A stretch of DNA of 64,000 bases, from contig CM055099.1 of NCBI GenBank assembly GCA_029204225.1, forward strand, positions 64,043,614-64,107,613. Reading direction: 5' to 3'. Positions 1-11,540 of this stretch are shown piece after piece; the first letter of the stretch is position 1; every line of letters starts with the position of its first letter. Both the position numbers and the translations under genes were made by a program. The stretch comes from Diphasiastrum complanatum (lineage: Eukaryota; Streptophyta; Lycopodiopsida; Lycopodiales; Lycopodiaceae). Below the pieces are notes generated by a model. It saw only the letters and a list, made by a program, of their open reading frames with translations, had not been told where the DNA came from and ran no database searches.

Positions 1-1309
<1,309 letters not shown>

Positions 1310-1522
1310 TCATGTATTCATATCATCATGTAATTGTTGTGCAATTTCCAAATCTTTTTGACACTCGAGCAATAATAAATCTTCTTTTGCTCTTGAATAT
1401 CTGTCGATAGGTAAATTGCCGTATTTTGACAATCTTACAATCAGTAAAGTGCCATCAAATAGTTCATGTATTAATTGAAAGTCTCCCTCAAAATTTTTGC
1501 ATAGTGTAATTTGCTCGAACAA
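1310..1522 (-). CDS. Short unidentified reading frame downstream of the 193-codon ORF
   Basis: This frame of about 70 codons begins at an ATG and is rich in Leu, Glu and Asp. It lies about 130 bp downstream of the larger minus-strand ORF at 1652-2233, in the same direction. It may be the continuation of that ORF after a break, or chance. I recognise no family. The location, 3' of gypsy gag and protease remains, suggests it belongs to that element or to sequence captured by it. Confidence 0.2.
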   Translation of the reverse strand: MFEQITLCKNFEGDFQLIHELFDGTLLIVRLSKYGNLPIDRYSRAKEDLLLLECQKDLEIAQQLHDDMNT

Positions 1523-1651
1523 AAGAGATGAAAATTGTACAAACTTACACTTTACAAATAAGTTTTGAATAGAAAATAATGTCTTAGCTACAAAAGTTCC
1601 GAACTGCCAATAAGTATAAGTACAAAAAGCTCTATATTCGCGAGATTTTCC

Positions 1652-2233
1652 TCAATCTTGTAGATTGTGCTTGATTTCTGCAAAATAACTTGAAAAGTTG
1701 CACTCCCAGTCGGTGTATATACCATACAGCTCTGGGTATGCCATATTAATATTCAACAAACGACCTGCATCGTCAAATTTGTCTATATTCGCATGGCCTT
1801 CTGGTAAGTACAATTTGAATTCTGCATGTCGCCTCCAAAATTTGCACTTTATATCGCTGTCCTTCAAAATTTGGTACTCCTTTATTTGCATGTACTCTAA
1901 AACATACATTGATGTAGAAGCTCTGTACAATTCTACAGACCCGAATGGCGAAACTTTAAATTTACCCTGGATTATGGCCCAACATAGACAACCCTTCTGC
2001 TCTATGCTAAGTTGGTCCCATAACCAAAGAAAATCTTCTTTTTTCCAAACGGTTAGCCAGTCCTTGAATGCAATGCCTACTGTGCCTGGTAGCATCAAAT
2101 AATCCAAACGCCATTGCAATTCGATGTTAAGATGTTGTAGACTCCACTTCCAAAATCGTTCACAAAAAACTTTAAGACGTTCTGCATATACCTTCGACTG
2201 ATTTCTTCTCAGTCGTTTTGTCTTCGGCAACAC
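1652..2233 (-). CDS. Unidentified intact 193-codon ORF next to a decayed gypsy element
   Basis: The ORF starts at an ATG and runs 193 codons without a stop. The neighbouring retroelement frames are full of stops. The product is rich in Trp, Tyr and basic residues. It has several Trp-containing clusters, such as ERFWKW and FLWLWDQL near residues 25-75, a CWAIIQGKF segment near residue 85 and YTDWE near the C-terminus. There is no signal peptide, clear membrane segment or zinc motif. It lies on the strand and side where a gypsy element would carry polymerase downstream of its protease (2446-3480), but no RT motif is present. It could be an extra ORF of the element, a captured host fragment, or part of an uncharacterised gag. 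I do not recognise it and assign no function. Confidence 0.4.
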   Translation of the reverse strand: MLPKTKRLRRNQSKVYAERLKVFCERFWKWSLQHLNIELQWRLDYLMLPGTVGIAFKDWLTVWKKEDFLWLWDQLSIEQKGCLCWAIIQGKFKVSPFGSVELYRASTSMYVLEYMQIKEYQILKDSDIKCKFWRRHAEFKLYLPEGHANIDKFDDAGRLLNINMAYPELYGIYTDWECNFSSYFAEIKHNLQD

Positions 2234-2445
2234 ATCACCAATGTTCTAGGAGAGAATATTCACAACTAGCTTCTAGTCTTCGAGTTACTGCTTCAAGTCA
2301 GTGACCTCCTTCTGAAGATCAGAGATCTTTATGCAAGCCTCAACATACTCCAGATGGTCATCAACTCCCGAACAATTCTGAGTTGGCTGGAGTTGCTTCG
2401 AAAGACTCTCGATCTCTCTCCAAGGGACTTAGAAACATGCACAAA

Positions 2446-3480
2446 TTAACCAGGTGCAAGTTCAATTAGCTCTGTTGAATCTGGTAAAATAATACCTTTT
2501 GTCATACTGGCCTTGGTATGGCCATGAATTTCACGCAGGGCCGTCTCCATAGATTTATTCTTGTCGTCAGCCTGGTCCTTATTTCCAAATTCTTGTTCGG
2601 ATTCATCATATTCGTCATCAGTATCTTCAGTATCTTCATTAGAATCTTCAGAATTCTTGCCTGCAGCTTTTGATTCATTCATAAATATATCAGCTTCTGC
2701 ATTGCAGACATTGAAGAATTCTTCTTCATCATCCGATAAATCATTATTCTTGTAGCATTCGAAATAATTAACTTCGATGTCTGATGTATTAGAGAAAATA
2801 TTAAAGGCATGTGGCTTTCCATGGTTATTAGTCTCATCAGTTTGGAATCTTAGTTCTTTGGACTTCCAATGTACGCTTGCATTAGACTGATAAAGCCAAG
2901 GTCATTCAATTAAAACCGAGTAAGAGGACAAACCAAGTGGTGTGATAACAATAAAGCTCATCGTAAAAGGATTGGCTTGAATATATACAGTCACGTCCTT
3001 TAATTCGCCAACAGGTTTTCTTCGTATTGAATCGGCCAACTTGGTATTTCGTTGAGTTAGTTGAATATCAGTCAAACCTAAAGCATAAGCAGTCTTCGGT
3101 TATAATATTCAGACTCGAACTTGAGTCAATCGACACATTTTCAATTAAGCATCCAACAATAGTAACATTGATTTATGGTGCACCGAGGTCTCCTAGATCA
3201 ATAGATAATACACCAACATCTAGTAGAGAAATGTGTTTCTTCTTCTTAGAGATAGAGAGACCTTTTAACTGTTTTCAGTAATAAATGTTGTATGCAAGCA
3301 ATTATTTGAAAGTTCTATTGGGGCCAAGAGAGCCAATATTAGTTACAATTTCATAGTCTTTCGTCTTCGCTTTCAAGATAGGCTTGTCAATTGTGGCGTC
3401 AAAAAGTTTGGTCTTCGTGATTTCAACGTCCCCTTCCTTGAAGGTGACTTTCTTCTCTACAGTGGCTGTCTATAATTCAA
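2446..3480 (-). pseudogene. Decayed Ty3/gypsy protease region
   Basis: Read on the minus strand, broken frames give a retropepsin-like region. The active site reads IDSSSS where an intact copy would have DSG or DGG, so the catalytic glycine is lost. After a frameshift comes LGLTDIQLTQRNTKLAD, then a VITPLG segment, and then VLIE, a stop and PWLYQSNA, which matches the GRPWL signature that follows gypsy proteases. The frame then continues as a very acidic tail (Glu/Asp-rich, about 2446-2800). It follows the gag at 3810-4755 in the same direction. No reverse transcriptase follows, so the element is incomplete. Confidence 0.65.
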
Positions 3481-3809
3481 AATTGATAATTTTTTCAGCT
3501 TCCACAGAAATATCCTTCGAAAATAGCTTGGCTGCATCATGATCATAATCAAGATCAGCTTTAAGATCTTCCTGCATTATAGATCACTTGTTCAAAGATC
3601 TCTTCTTCGAGGAATTTCTCTGCTTCTTTGAAGAAACTTTTGAGTTAGGTTTTGAGGAGCTTTTGCTTCTTGTGGTAACTTTGAATAACTTTTCGACATC
3701 GCCAGGATTGGTCAACTGTCTTTGTTGATTTGTCTTCAATGACATCAATCCTTTGCACAATAGTATCTGCTTAAGGTTTTACTTTTGAATCAGCAACAAC
3801 AACAAGTGT
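3481..3809 (-). other. Degenerate gypsy spacer between gag and protease
   Basis: A Lys/Ser-rich degenerate sequence with several stops on the minus strand. It is consistent with the linker between the zinc knuckles and the protease of the same element. Confidence 0.4.
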
Positions 3810-4755
3810 AGTACATACTGGTACTTTGGACATGGCTTCTACGATCGTGGACAGTCAGGATATTTGTGGCCAGGATCTTTACAGTTCGAGCAAAGAGGTA
3901 TATATCCGATCGGCTTTCGTGGTTGCGGACAGTCAGGCAAAAAATGTCTTAGTTCTCCACAATTATATCAATTGCCCGAAAATGGTTTTGGCTAATTGGT
4001 AGACTTCGTTGCTGGACCAACAAACTCTGGTGGATTGTGTCTTTTTGGTGCAAACTTTGGTTTGCCTTGTTGGGTTGGTGTTGTGGTACCCTGAACATAA
4101 TTGGTAGTCGCATCATCTTGAAATATAAAGAGCACTTCTTGAGAAGGATCTTCAACATACTTTACATTCATAGCTTTGCAATCTTCTTTCAAATGTCCAG
4201 ATGTACTGCACTTCGTACACCATATTCCTGGGTTCGAAGAAGAAGCTTTCGGTCTTTTGTCTGCAACTTCTGAAATTTGAACTATCAGATCGTTGAACTT
4301 CTTATTAAGATCAGCCATATCACTTTCCCAAAGCTTTTCAACTTTAGAGGTTGCAGCCTTGTCCTCAATACTTTTGCTATCTTCTTTTCGTTTGGACTTT
4401 CATTTCTTTTTTTGATCCACATCATCAGTTTTTGTGTCTGATAACCGTGTATACCTTCGAAGAGATTCTTTACTCTTCTTATGCACATTGTTGAGTCGTC
4501 CAAGAACTCTGGATGAATGACCAATTTCTCTGAACTAGTTCAGAAATGCATCTTTCAACAGTAACTAGGTAGTTGCAGCAGAAACGTCAAGAGGTAATAT
4601 TTCAAGTATATTATCAAGATTAAGAAAATTATCAAAGAAAGTTTTGTTATAAATCTGGGAAGGTGAATTTCCTCTTTGAAAAGATTCCTAAAGTCTTTTG
4701 AAAAACTATTCTCAAAGTTTCCGATATCTTTCAAGTCTGGCAGCTCTCTCTGACA
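3810..4755 (-). pseudogene. Decayed Ty3/gypsy gag with CCHC zinc knuckles
   Basis: The minus-strand translation gives a gag-like region with stops. It begins with a MSERAARLERYRKL-like segment near 4750 and has a charged middle region. It then has a clear CCHC knuckle, CTKCSTSGHLKEDC, near 4180-4230. A damaged second knuckle ends HFLPDC, and a third, CSNCKDPGHKYPDC, lies near 3860-3900. Three knuckles in series are typical of some plant gypsy gag proteins that bind genomic RNA. The primer site at 4809-4829 lies just upstream in the same direction, which fits the 5' end of an element. Stops and frameshifts make it non-functional. Confidence 0.75.
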
Positions 4756-4808
4756 TGCACTAAGAATGGAGATGGAGTTGTTAGTTTGGTATCAATTTTA
4801 TTTGGCTA

Positions 4809-4829
4809 TCCCCGGCAATGGCGCCAAAA
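4809..4829 (-). other. Primer-binding site of a gypsy element
   Basis: The minus strand reads TTGGCGCCATTGCCGGGGA, the usual primer-site and leader motif of many plant gypsy elements (a tRNA primer other than initiator Met). It marks the junction between the left LTR, at higher coordinates, and the internal region. Confidence 0.7.
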
Positions 4830-4830
4830 T

Positions 4831-5254
4831 TGGCATATGTCATGATATGCCAACATAGAAATGATAGATTTGTGTAGTATTTAATGTCGAACCCCAAGAG
4901 GATAGCACTTAAGTTCTAACTTATTCGAATGAGATGAAGTCGGGTGTTATTCTGGTTGTCAAACAAACATTTTATAAGTAATCAGTATTACTTTTGTTGT
5001 GTGAGTGATGATGGTAGTTTCTAGAATAACAATCTTCCTCTATCGAATCGAATGAAAAGTGTTCTACAAGTGAAATGTTATCAGAGTAGCACGAATGAAC
5101 TACACTTTGGCTGTTTAAGTTGTCAGCAAGGATTCAAGGGATGTTCGATGCATTCAAGTACAAACAGACAAATAGTTAATCTTATTCTTGATCTAGTGAT
5201 GTCCGAAACAAAGATCAATCTTAGAAAACACTCGTGTTCCTTTAAGATTCTCCA
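4831..5254 (-). repeat. Presumed LTR remnant of the gypsy element
   Basis: It sits directly upstream (minus sense) of the primer site and starts with a short palindrome around GGCATATGTCATGATATGCC. I cannot find its other end. It has no coding content. Confidence 0.35.
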
Positions 5255-5470
5255 ATAGATCATCCACATGAGAAATTGAAAATCTAAACTCGATGGCAAT
5301 CTTGTTAAGTGCTCGATAATCTATGCACATCTGAAAAGTACCATCGTTCTTTTTAACAAGGAGTACGTGTGCAGCAAAAGGTTATTCGCTTAGATTAATG
5401 AACTCCTCATCAAGTAACCCTTGGACCTATTTTTGAACTTCTTCCCTCAGCAAACTGTGACAATATGTAT
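5255..5470 (-). pseudogene. Ty3/gypsy reverse transcriptase fragment
   Basis: The minus-strand translation contains LLDEEFINLSE, then HVLLVKKNDGTFQMCIDYR, then ALNKIAIEFRFSI. This is the start of a gypsy RT domain (G-LI--S-SP--PV--V-KKDG--R-C-DYR-LN). Stops interrupt it. It ends at the truncated copia LTR at 5480, so it was probably cut by that event. Confidence 0.8.
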
Positions 5471-5479
5471 GGAAGAGTG

Positions 5480-5967
5480 TTGTGATTCTACGTTTAGCTA
5501 TCTTGTAAACTCCACATAGTGGAGGTATAAACGATCCTCTTTGGATCATAACTAGGTAAGAAGAAAAAGAGAAAAAGAAGAGAGATAGAGAATACAGAGA
5601 TCTGTAAGAAACAGAGAGAGACTTAGCAAATAGAGTAAGAAAGCAAAATACCATAGTTATGCATGAAATTCTGCCAACGAGCAAAACACATCAAAAGAGC
5701 AGAGAGTCAATCCGCCAACGAGCGAGACACTGATGATCTCGCTCTAAAACCAAACTGACAATATAGTCGCTCTATTTCGTGTATCTCTTGGACTTGTGCT
5801 GTGTCTCTTGATTGCTAGAATAAAATATGTTCTGTGATGCATAGTCGAGTGTTTGGGATCCTGTAAGAACTTTCGCACAAAAAGAAAATTCAAAGACAGA
5901 AAATTGTTTGCGAATCAAAATAGAGGACGAACACGGAAAACAAGAAAGAAAAAGTTCTTCCGCGACA
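5480..5967 (+). repeat. Left LTR of copia A, 5'-truncated
   Basis: It aligns with 10345-10831 from the common start TTGTGATTCTA to the end CGACA. The first 285 bp of the right LTR have no counterpart here. Confidence 0.92.
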
Positions 5968-5980
5968 TGGTATCAAAGCC
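5968..5980 (+). other. Primer-binding site of copia A
   Basis: TGGTATCAAAGCC directly follows the LTR end. It is one mismatch from the TGGTATCAGAGC core complementary to initiator Met tRNA. Confidence 0.88.
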
Positions 5981-6032
5981 TACAGGTTATCACTACTGAT
6001 ATCCCAGCAGTGATTCTTCCAGACAACACAAT

Positions 6033-6861
6033 ATGGCTACGACAATCCAAACCAGAGTAGCAATCAGTCTTGATGGTGCAAATTACAGAATTTGGAAATT
6101 TAAAATCAAAACACTCCTGAAGGGCGAAGGCATCTGGTCGGTGATCGAGCTCTCAAAGGTGCAACCTCCAGAGGGAGACCCGAGGAGAGCTGAATGGATC
6201 AGAAAGGATGAGCGCGCAATGGCGATCATCGTTTCGTCCATAAATGAAGATCTACTCATGCAGATTGAAGACTGTGAAAGCAGCCATGCAGCGTGGGAAA
6301 GATTAAAGCAGAAGTATGAAGTGAGGACTGCAACTTCAGTCATGCACCTTCACAATCAGCTGCAATCCATACGGTGGGATGGCAACCAATTAGATCAGCA
6401 CGTTGAGAAGATCAGAATGATCTTCGCTCAACTTGTTGCATGAGGACAAGAGCACCAAGTCCCAGCACCACAACAGTTGATGTACTTCATGAAATCTCTA
6501 CCGACATCCTATCAGCCACTGAGAATGCTCATACTGAGTCTACCAGATATGACATTCAACAAAGCAGTCAGTCTTGTCGCTGATGAGAGACGAAGGAGAG
6601 GGAAGCAGTGATCAAGAGAAAGCTCTCTTCATGAAAGGAAGGAAGAAGAACAAAAACAAGCCAAGATTCGAGAAGACGAAGTCCTCGAATCAGCAATCTT
6701 TTTCTTGCGATCACTGCCACAAACCAAGCCATACGGCCAACAAATGCTGGTTCAATCCATCAATACCTTGCATGCACTGCAAGAAGAAAGGGCATTCTAC
6801 ATACGACTGCAAATTCAACCCAAAAAGGAAAAACAAAGCTAAAAAGGCAAACGTTGCATAG
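6033..6861 (+). pseudogene. Copia A gag, broken
   Basis: It starts at ATG with MATTIQTRVAISLDGANYR and then the UBN2-type gag fold (NYRIWKFKIKTLL, AWERLKQKYE). A TGA at 6441-6443 and a frameshift near 6590 break it. The C-terminal part holds two CCHC knuckles, CDHCHKPSHTANKC and CMHCKKKGHSTYDC. It ends in TAG at 6859-6861, with pol-like sequence continuing in frame beyond. Confidence 0.9.
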
Positions 6862-6939
6862 TCATCAAAGGATGCTGAAAGAGGTGACAAAGCTTTCACG
6901 ATACTTGACGAAGCTTCGACAAGCTACTCTGAACACGAC

Positions 6940-9900
6940 TAAGATGTAGTCATCGATTCAGGAGCAACATCTCACATAATCTGCAACAAGAAGATCTTGA
7001 TCAACTTTTGCGAACTCGAAAACAAAAGAGCAGTGATTCTAGGCAATGGAAGCAGACATAATGTCAAAGGCATCGGCTCTCTACAGCTACGAACATTGTC
7101 AGGCCAAGCAGAGCTGCCAGGAGCACTCTATGTGACCTCACTCAGAAAGGATCTGCTATATATCTCCAATATGACAGATCTAGGCATTCGAGTTTTGTTT
7201 GACGGCAACACTTGTTGTATGATCAAGAAGACGACAAACAAGTTGCTGACGGTCGAATGCAGAAAAGGAAATCTCTACCAGGCCAAAATAATCAGCAACT
7301 CTGAAAGCAGATTAAATGCTCAGAAAACGAAGATCAGCTCTGGCATAGTAGAATGTATCATCTGAACATGCGGAGCCTATATGACATGAGCAGAAAGGAC
7401 ATTGTCACAGGTCTCAAGATTTCAAAACCAGAGGTTGAGTTTTGCGAAGCTTGTCATAAAGGCAAGCAACATCGGAATCCATTCACACACGAGAGAAGAA
7501 GAGCCAAAAAAGTTCTTGAGCTCGTCCACTCTAATGTGTGTGAATCGATGAAAACATATTCGCTCTCAGGTTCGAGATATTTTCTAACGTTCATAGATGA
7601 TTACAGCCGAATGACCACGATCTACTACTTGAAGAAGAAATCGGATGTATTCGATTCTTTCCGGAAGTTCGTGGCATTTGTAGAGCGACACACCTAGAAA
7701 AAGATTCAGATCCTTAGATTTGACAATGGAGGTGAATACAAAAGCACAGAATTCTCAAGATTCTGCGAAGAACAGGGAATCGAACACCAGTTCACTCCTG
7801 CATACACACCAGAATACAACGGTGTGGCAGAAAGAAGAAACAGAATGCTAGTCGAAGGAGCCAGATGCATGATGGCACAGGGTCAATTGCCAAGTCAATT
7901 CTGGGCCGAGGCAATAGCTGTAGCTGTACACCTGCAGAACAAATCTACAACGATAGCGTTAGAGAACAAAACACCATACGAAATGTGGATAGGCAAAAAG
8001 CCTGATCTGTCATACGTACGAGTGTTTGGATGTGCAGCATACAAGCACATTCCAAAGGAAAAGAAAAGCAAGCTCGATGACAAATCCGAACAAACAATCA
8101 TGGTCGGCTACTCGAACGGAACACATGTGTACAGACTCTACGATCCAACCACGAAGAAGGTTGTTTCGAGCAGAGATGTGAAGTTCGACGAGTCCAAATT
8201 CCCTAGACTGAAAGACGAAAGAGGCCATGAGTTCTTCACATTGCTACCTATTCAAGAGGGAGATCGAGGACATATATCAAATCAGAATGCAGAGCCCCAA
8301 ACTCTAGAGCAGCAAGAAGTAGAGGATCGACCTCGCAAACAAGAAATGTTCGAGCAACGACGAAACAAACCTCGAAGGTCAATAAGACAAAGAAGACCTC
8401 CAGACTGCTATTCTGACAATCTTCAATGGAGCGAAGACACGCAGTTCGAGTACTGCAACTTCACAGAAGAGCCAGCAACATACCAAGAAGCTATCCAAAG
8501 TCCAGAGGGAGAATTTTGGAAGCAGGCAATGTCAGAAGAGATCGAATCGATGAGGCAAAACGAGGCATGGACATTAGATCCACTGCCAAAAAACAGAAAA
8601 ATAGTCGACTGCAAATGGGTGTACAAGAAAAAGCTAAAATCAAATGGCACTATTGGCCGCTACAAGGCAAGGCTTGTCGCAAAGGGCTACACACAAAGAT
8701 ATGGTGTCGACTATTTCGACACATATTCGCCCATGGTGAAGATGACAAGCATAAGGCTACTCCTTGCATACGCCACACAGTACAATCTGGAAATTCAGCA
8801 GATTGACGTGAAAACAACCTTTCTCCATGGATATCTAGAGGAGGAAATCTTCATGAAGCACCCTGAAGGCTATGAAGACCCCGACAACAGACAATATGTC
8901 TGTCGATTGCAGAGATGCATCTACAGTCTAAAACAGGCATCACGGGCCTGGTACAAAAAGCTTCATGGTCTTTTGAAGTCTCTAGACTTCAACCCTACTC
9001 AACCAGACTATAATGTCTACATCAAAAGAGTAGGAAAGGATTTTGTGATACTGACCATTTTTGTGGATGATTCGCTGATGATAGAAAACTCCCTGATGCT
9101 GATCAAAGACACGAAGAGTCAGATTTCTGAAATCTACGAAATCACAGATCTTGGAGAAGCAACAAAATGCCTAGGGCTGGAGACCAGAAGAGATTGAACA
9201 AATGGCGAAACACACTTGAGTCAATCAGAATACGTCAGAAAAGTGCTGAAGCAGTACCACATGATGGACTGCAAAGAAAAAGCCACACCAATGATAGCTG
9301 GAGCCAAGCTCACAAAATAGGATTGCCCTAAAACAGAAGAGAAAGAACAGAAGATGGCAGGTATACCTTATCAAAACTTGATCGGGAGTCTGATGTACTT
9401 GACAATTTGTACCAGATCGGATCTGGCCTTCTCTGTTTACGCATTGAGCCAATTATGTTCCAATCCTAGTCTAGCACATTGGCAAATGGCCAAAGGAATC
9501 CTACACTATCTGAAGGGTACCCAAAATATTGGATTAACCTACAGAGCTAGAAACAAAAAAAAAAGGATTCGAGCTGCATCACTATAGTGATGCGAGCTGG
9601 GCGAGCTGCAAGGATGACAGCAAGTCCATTACTGGAAGATGTACAATAGTGTGCGGAGCTACAATCAGCTGTATATGCAAAAAGCAAAGCTTAGTAGCCC
9701 AATCCTCTTGCGAAGCTGAGTATGTCGCAGCCTCGAAAGTGGTGAATGAGGTAGTGTGGTTGCGGACGATGTTGGAGGCAATCGCGATACCACAAGAGGG
9801 GCAAGCACGATGATGATGGACTCCCACAGTGCCATCTCTCTGTCCCTGGATCCTGTCTTCCATTCAAAGACGAAGCACATTCCTTTGAAGTACCATCACA

Positions 9901-10055
9901 TTCGAGATTTGATCTCGAAAGGAGAGCTCCAAGTCCAGTTCATAAAATTAGAAAGTATGATTTCAGATCTCCTCACGAAACCGCTCGACAAGCCACTCTT
10001 TACCAAGCAAAGAGAGGCAATTGGATTAAATGAACAAAGCTGCAAGGTTCAAGAG
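6940..10055 (+). pseudogene. Copia A pol: protease, integrase, RT, RNase H, broken
   Basis: The domains are in copia order. The protease site is VIDSGATSHI near 6950. The pre-integrase zinc region (WHSRMYHLN ... CEACHKGKQH) is at 7340-7480. The integrase core has FIDDYSR and FDNGGEY followed by YTPEYNGVAERRNR. RT has KWVYKKKL, ARLVAKGYTQ, a DVKTTFLHG motif and the catalytic box as FVDDSL near 9060. RNase H has YSDASWA, SCEAEYVA and TKHIPLKYHHIRD. Breaks are TAA at 940-942 (relative to 6000), a frameshift near 7336, TAG at 7696, TGA at 9195, TAG at 9318, a frameshift in the A-run near 9560 and another near 9805. The integrase to RT segment 7824-9197 is the longest intact stretch. Confidence 0.93.
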
Positions 10056-10059
10056 GGAG

Positions 10060-10831
10060 TGTCAGAAATGGTGAACTCCTGCAACTTTGTCGCAGCACAA
10101 ACAAGACACAAAGGTCAAACGAGAACAATTCACGACAATCAACGTGTTTTTGACTCGAAGCACGAATGATTCACGAATCAATCGTGAATCGTAAACACAC
10201 CTCCAGGACCGCAAAACGAAAAGAACGAAACAAACAAAGAAAATCATTCACGTTGCCAGTTGGCAGCTCAACGGGCTTCACGCCCAGCTGAAACGAATAG
10301 CAACGACGGAGACTAACTAACTAGTTGATTAGCATTAACTAGTCTTGTGATTCTATGTTTAGCTATCTTGTAAACTCCACATAGTGGAGGTATAAACGAT
10401 CCTCTCTGGATCATAACTAGGTAAGAAGAAAAAGAGAAAAAGAAGAGAGATAGAGAATACAGAGATCTGTAAGAAACAGAGAGAGACTTAGCGAATAGAG
10501 TAAAAAAGCAAAATACCATAGTTGTGCATGAAAGTCTGCCAACGAGCAAAACACAGCGAAAGAGCAGAGAGTCAATCCGCCAACAAGCGAGACACTGACG
10601 ATCTCGCTCTAAAACCAAACTGACAATATAGTCACTCTATTTCGTGTATCTCTTGGCCTTGTGCTGTGTCTCTTGATTGCTAGAATAAAATATATTCTGT
10701 GATGCGTAGTCGAGTGTCTGGGATCTCGTAAGAGCTTCCGCAGAAAAGAAAATTCAAAGACAGAAAATTGTTCGCGAATCATAATAGAGGACAAACACGA
10801 AAAACAAGAAAGAAAAAGCGCTTCCACGACA
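10060..10831 (+). repeat. Right LTR of copia A, 772 bp
   Basis: It begins TGTCAGAAATGG directly after the polypurine tract AAGAGGGAG and ends CACGACA. It is complete, unlike the left copy. Confidence 0.88.
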
Positions 10832-10834
10832 AGG

Positions 10835-11280
10835 ATCAACTGCCAAAATTCATGATTATTTTCTTGGACAGAACCAAAATGTTGAACCAAACACCAACAT
10901 TGGAAAAGCATTTTTTCTTGAAATGGTTTCAAGAAAACTTGAGTACACAACTATTGAAATTGCCTTCAATAATACACTTGTTGATTGAACGTGTGGATAA
11001 ATCTCAACTCTTTGCCACCAAATATAAACTGGACCTTTGAAATGTAGCAAAGCATAGGTGATTTCAGCTTCATTAGTTCTTGGCAATAGTAAATCCTTGA
11101 TTCTTTTGCACCCCTTCCATATGTGGGTATTAAAACTTGTAGCACTTCGATAGTGAAGTGGTTGTTTGTTGTAAGATTTGAGTTATTGTAATACCCGCTA
11201 TTGTGGATCTTCAATAACATCAAGATTAGAATGAGTTCCAATAGGTCGTTGTGGAAAATCATTTGGTGTTGGCAAACCAT
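10835..11280 (-). pseudogene. Ty3/gypsy gag fragment
   Basis: The minus-strand frames include ALLHFKGPVYIWW, matching the retrotransposon gag signature L-G-A--WW. It begins just outside the right LTR of copia A, and a primer site lies upstream in the same direction at 11526-11537. Several frameshifts are present. Confidence 0.6.
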
Positions 11281-11525
11281 TACGACAACAAAAATCTTAG
11301 CTAACTAAACTTGAAATTGTTTTATTAAAATGGCCATAACTTGGTAATTAGGAGAAAGAGCTATCAATCTAAAACAAGAAATTATAATACAAGTATAAAA
11401 ATTAACAGGTTCATAATCAAATTAAACAACTTTCATAATTAAAAAATCAAGAAAACTATAAAACTAATGAATAGAAAAACCAAACTTAAAGAAAACCACC
11501 AAATCTAATGCAGAAAGAATCTGAT

Positions 11526-11537
11526 GCTCTAATACCA
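11526..11537 (-). other. Met-tRNA type primer-binding site of the minus-strand LTR element
   Basis: The minus strand reads TTGGTATTAGAGC, close to TGGTATCAGAGC. The leader between it and the gag resembles the leader at 48.6-49.05 kb (similar phrases about 'actaaacttg', 'cataacttggt'). Confidence 0.6.
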
Positions 11538-11540
11538 AAA

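Larger units (their letters stand above)
5480..10831 (+). mobile_element. Copia A: near full-length dead Ty1/copia retrotransposon
   Basis: It has two LTR copies, a tRNA-iMet type primer site, gag, and pol in the copia order protease, integrase, RT, RNase H. A polypurine tract (AAGAGGGAG) lies just before the right LTR. The left LTR is missing about its first 285 bp. Its shared 488 bp differ from the right LTR at roughly 5-6 percent of sites by eye, so insertion is not recent. Several stops and frameshifts prevent expression of a full polyprotein. Gypsy fragments lie on both sides (RT at left, gag at right, both minus strand). This suggests copia A inserted into a gypsy element that later lost sequence. 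Confidence 0.93.

Noticed and set aside
8423-8806. ORFs overlapping the copia A RT region in other frames
   Set aside because: Shadows of the copia pol frame.
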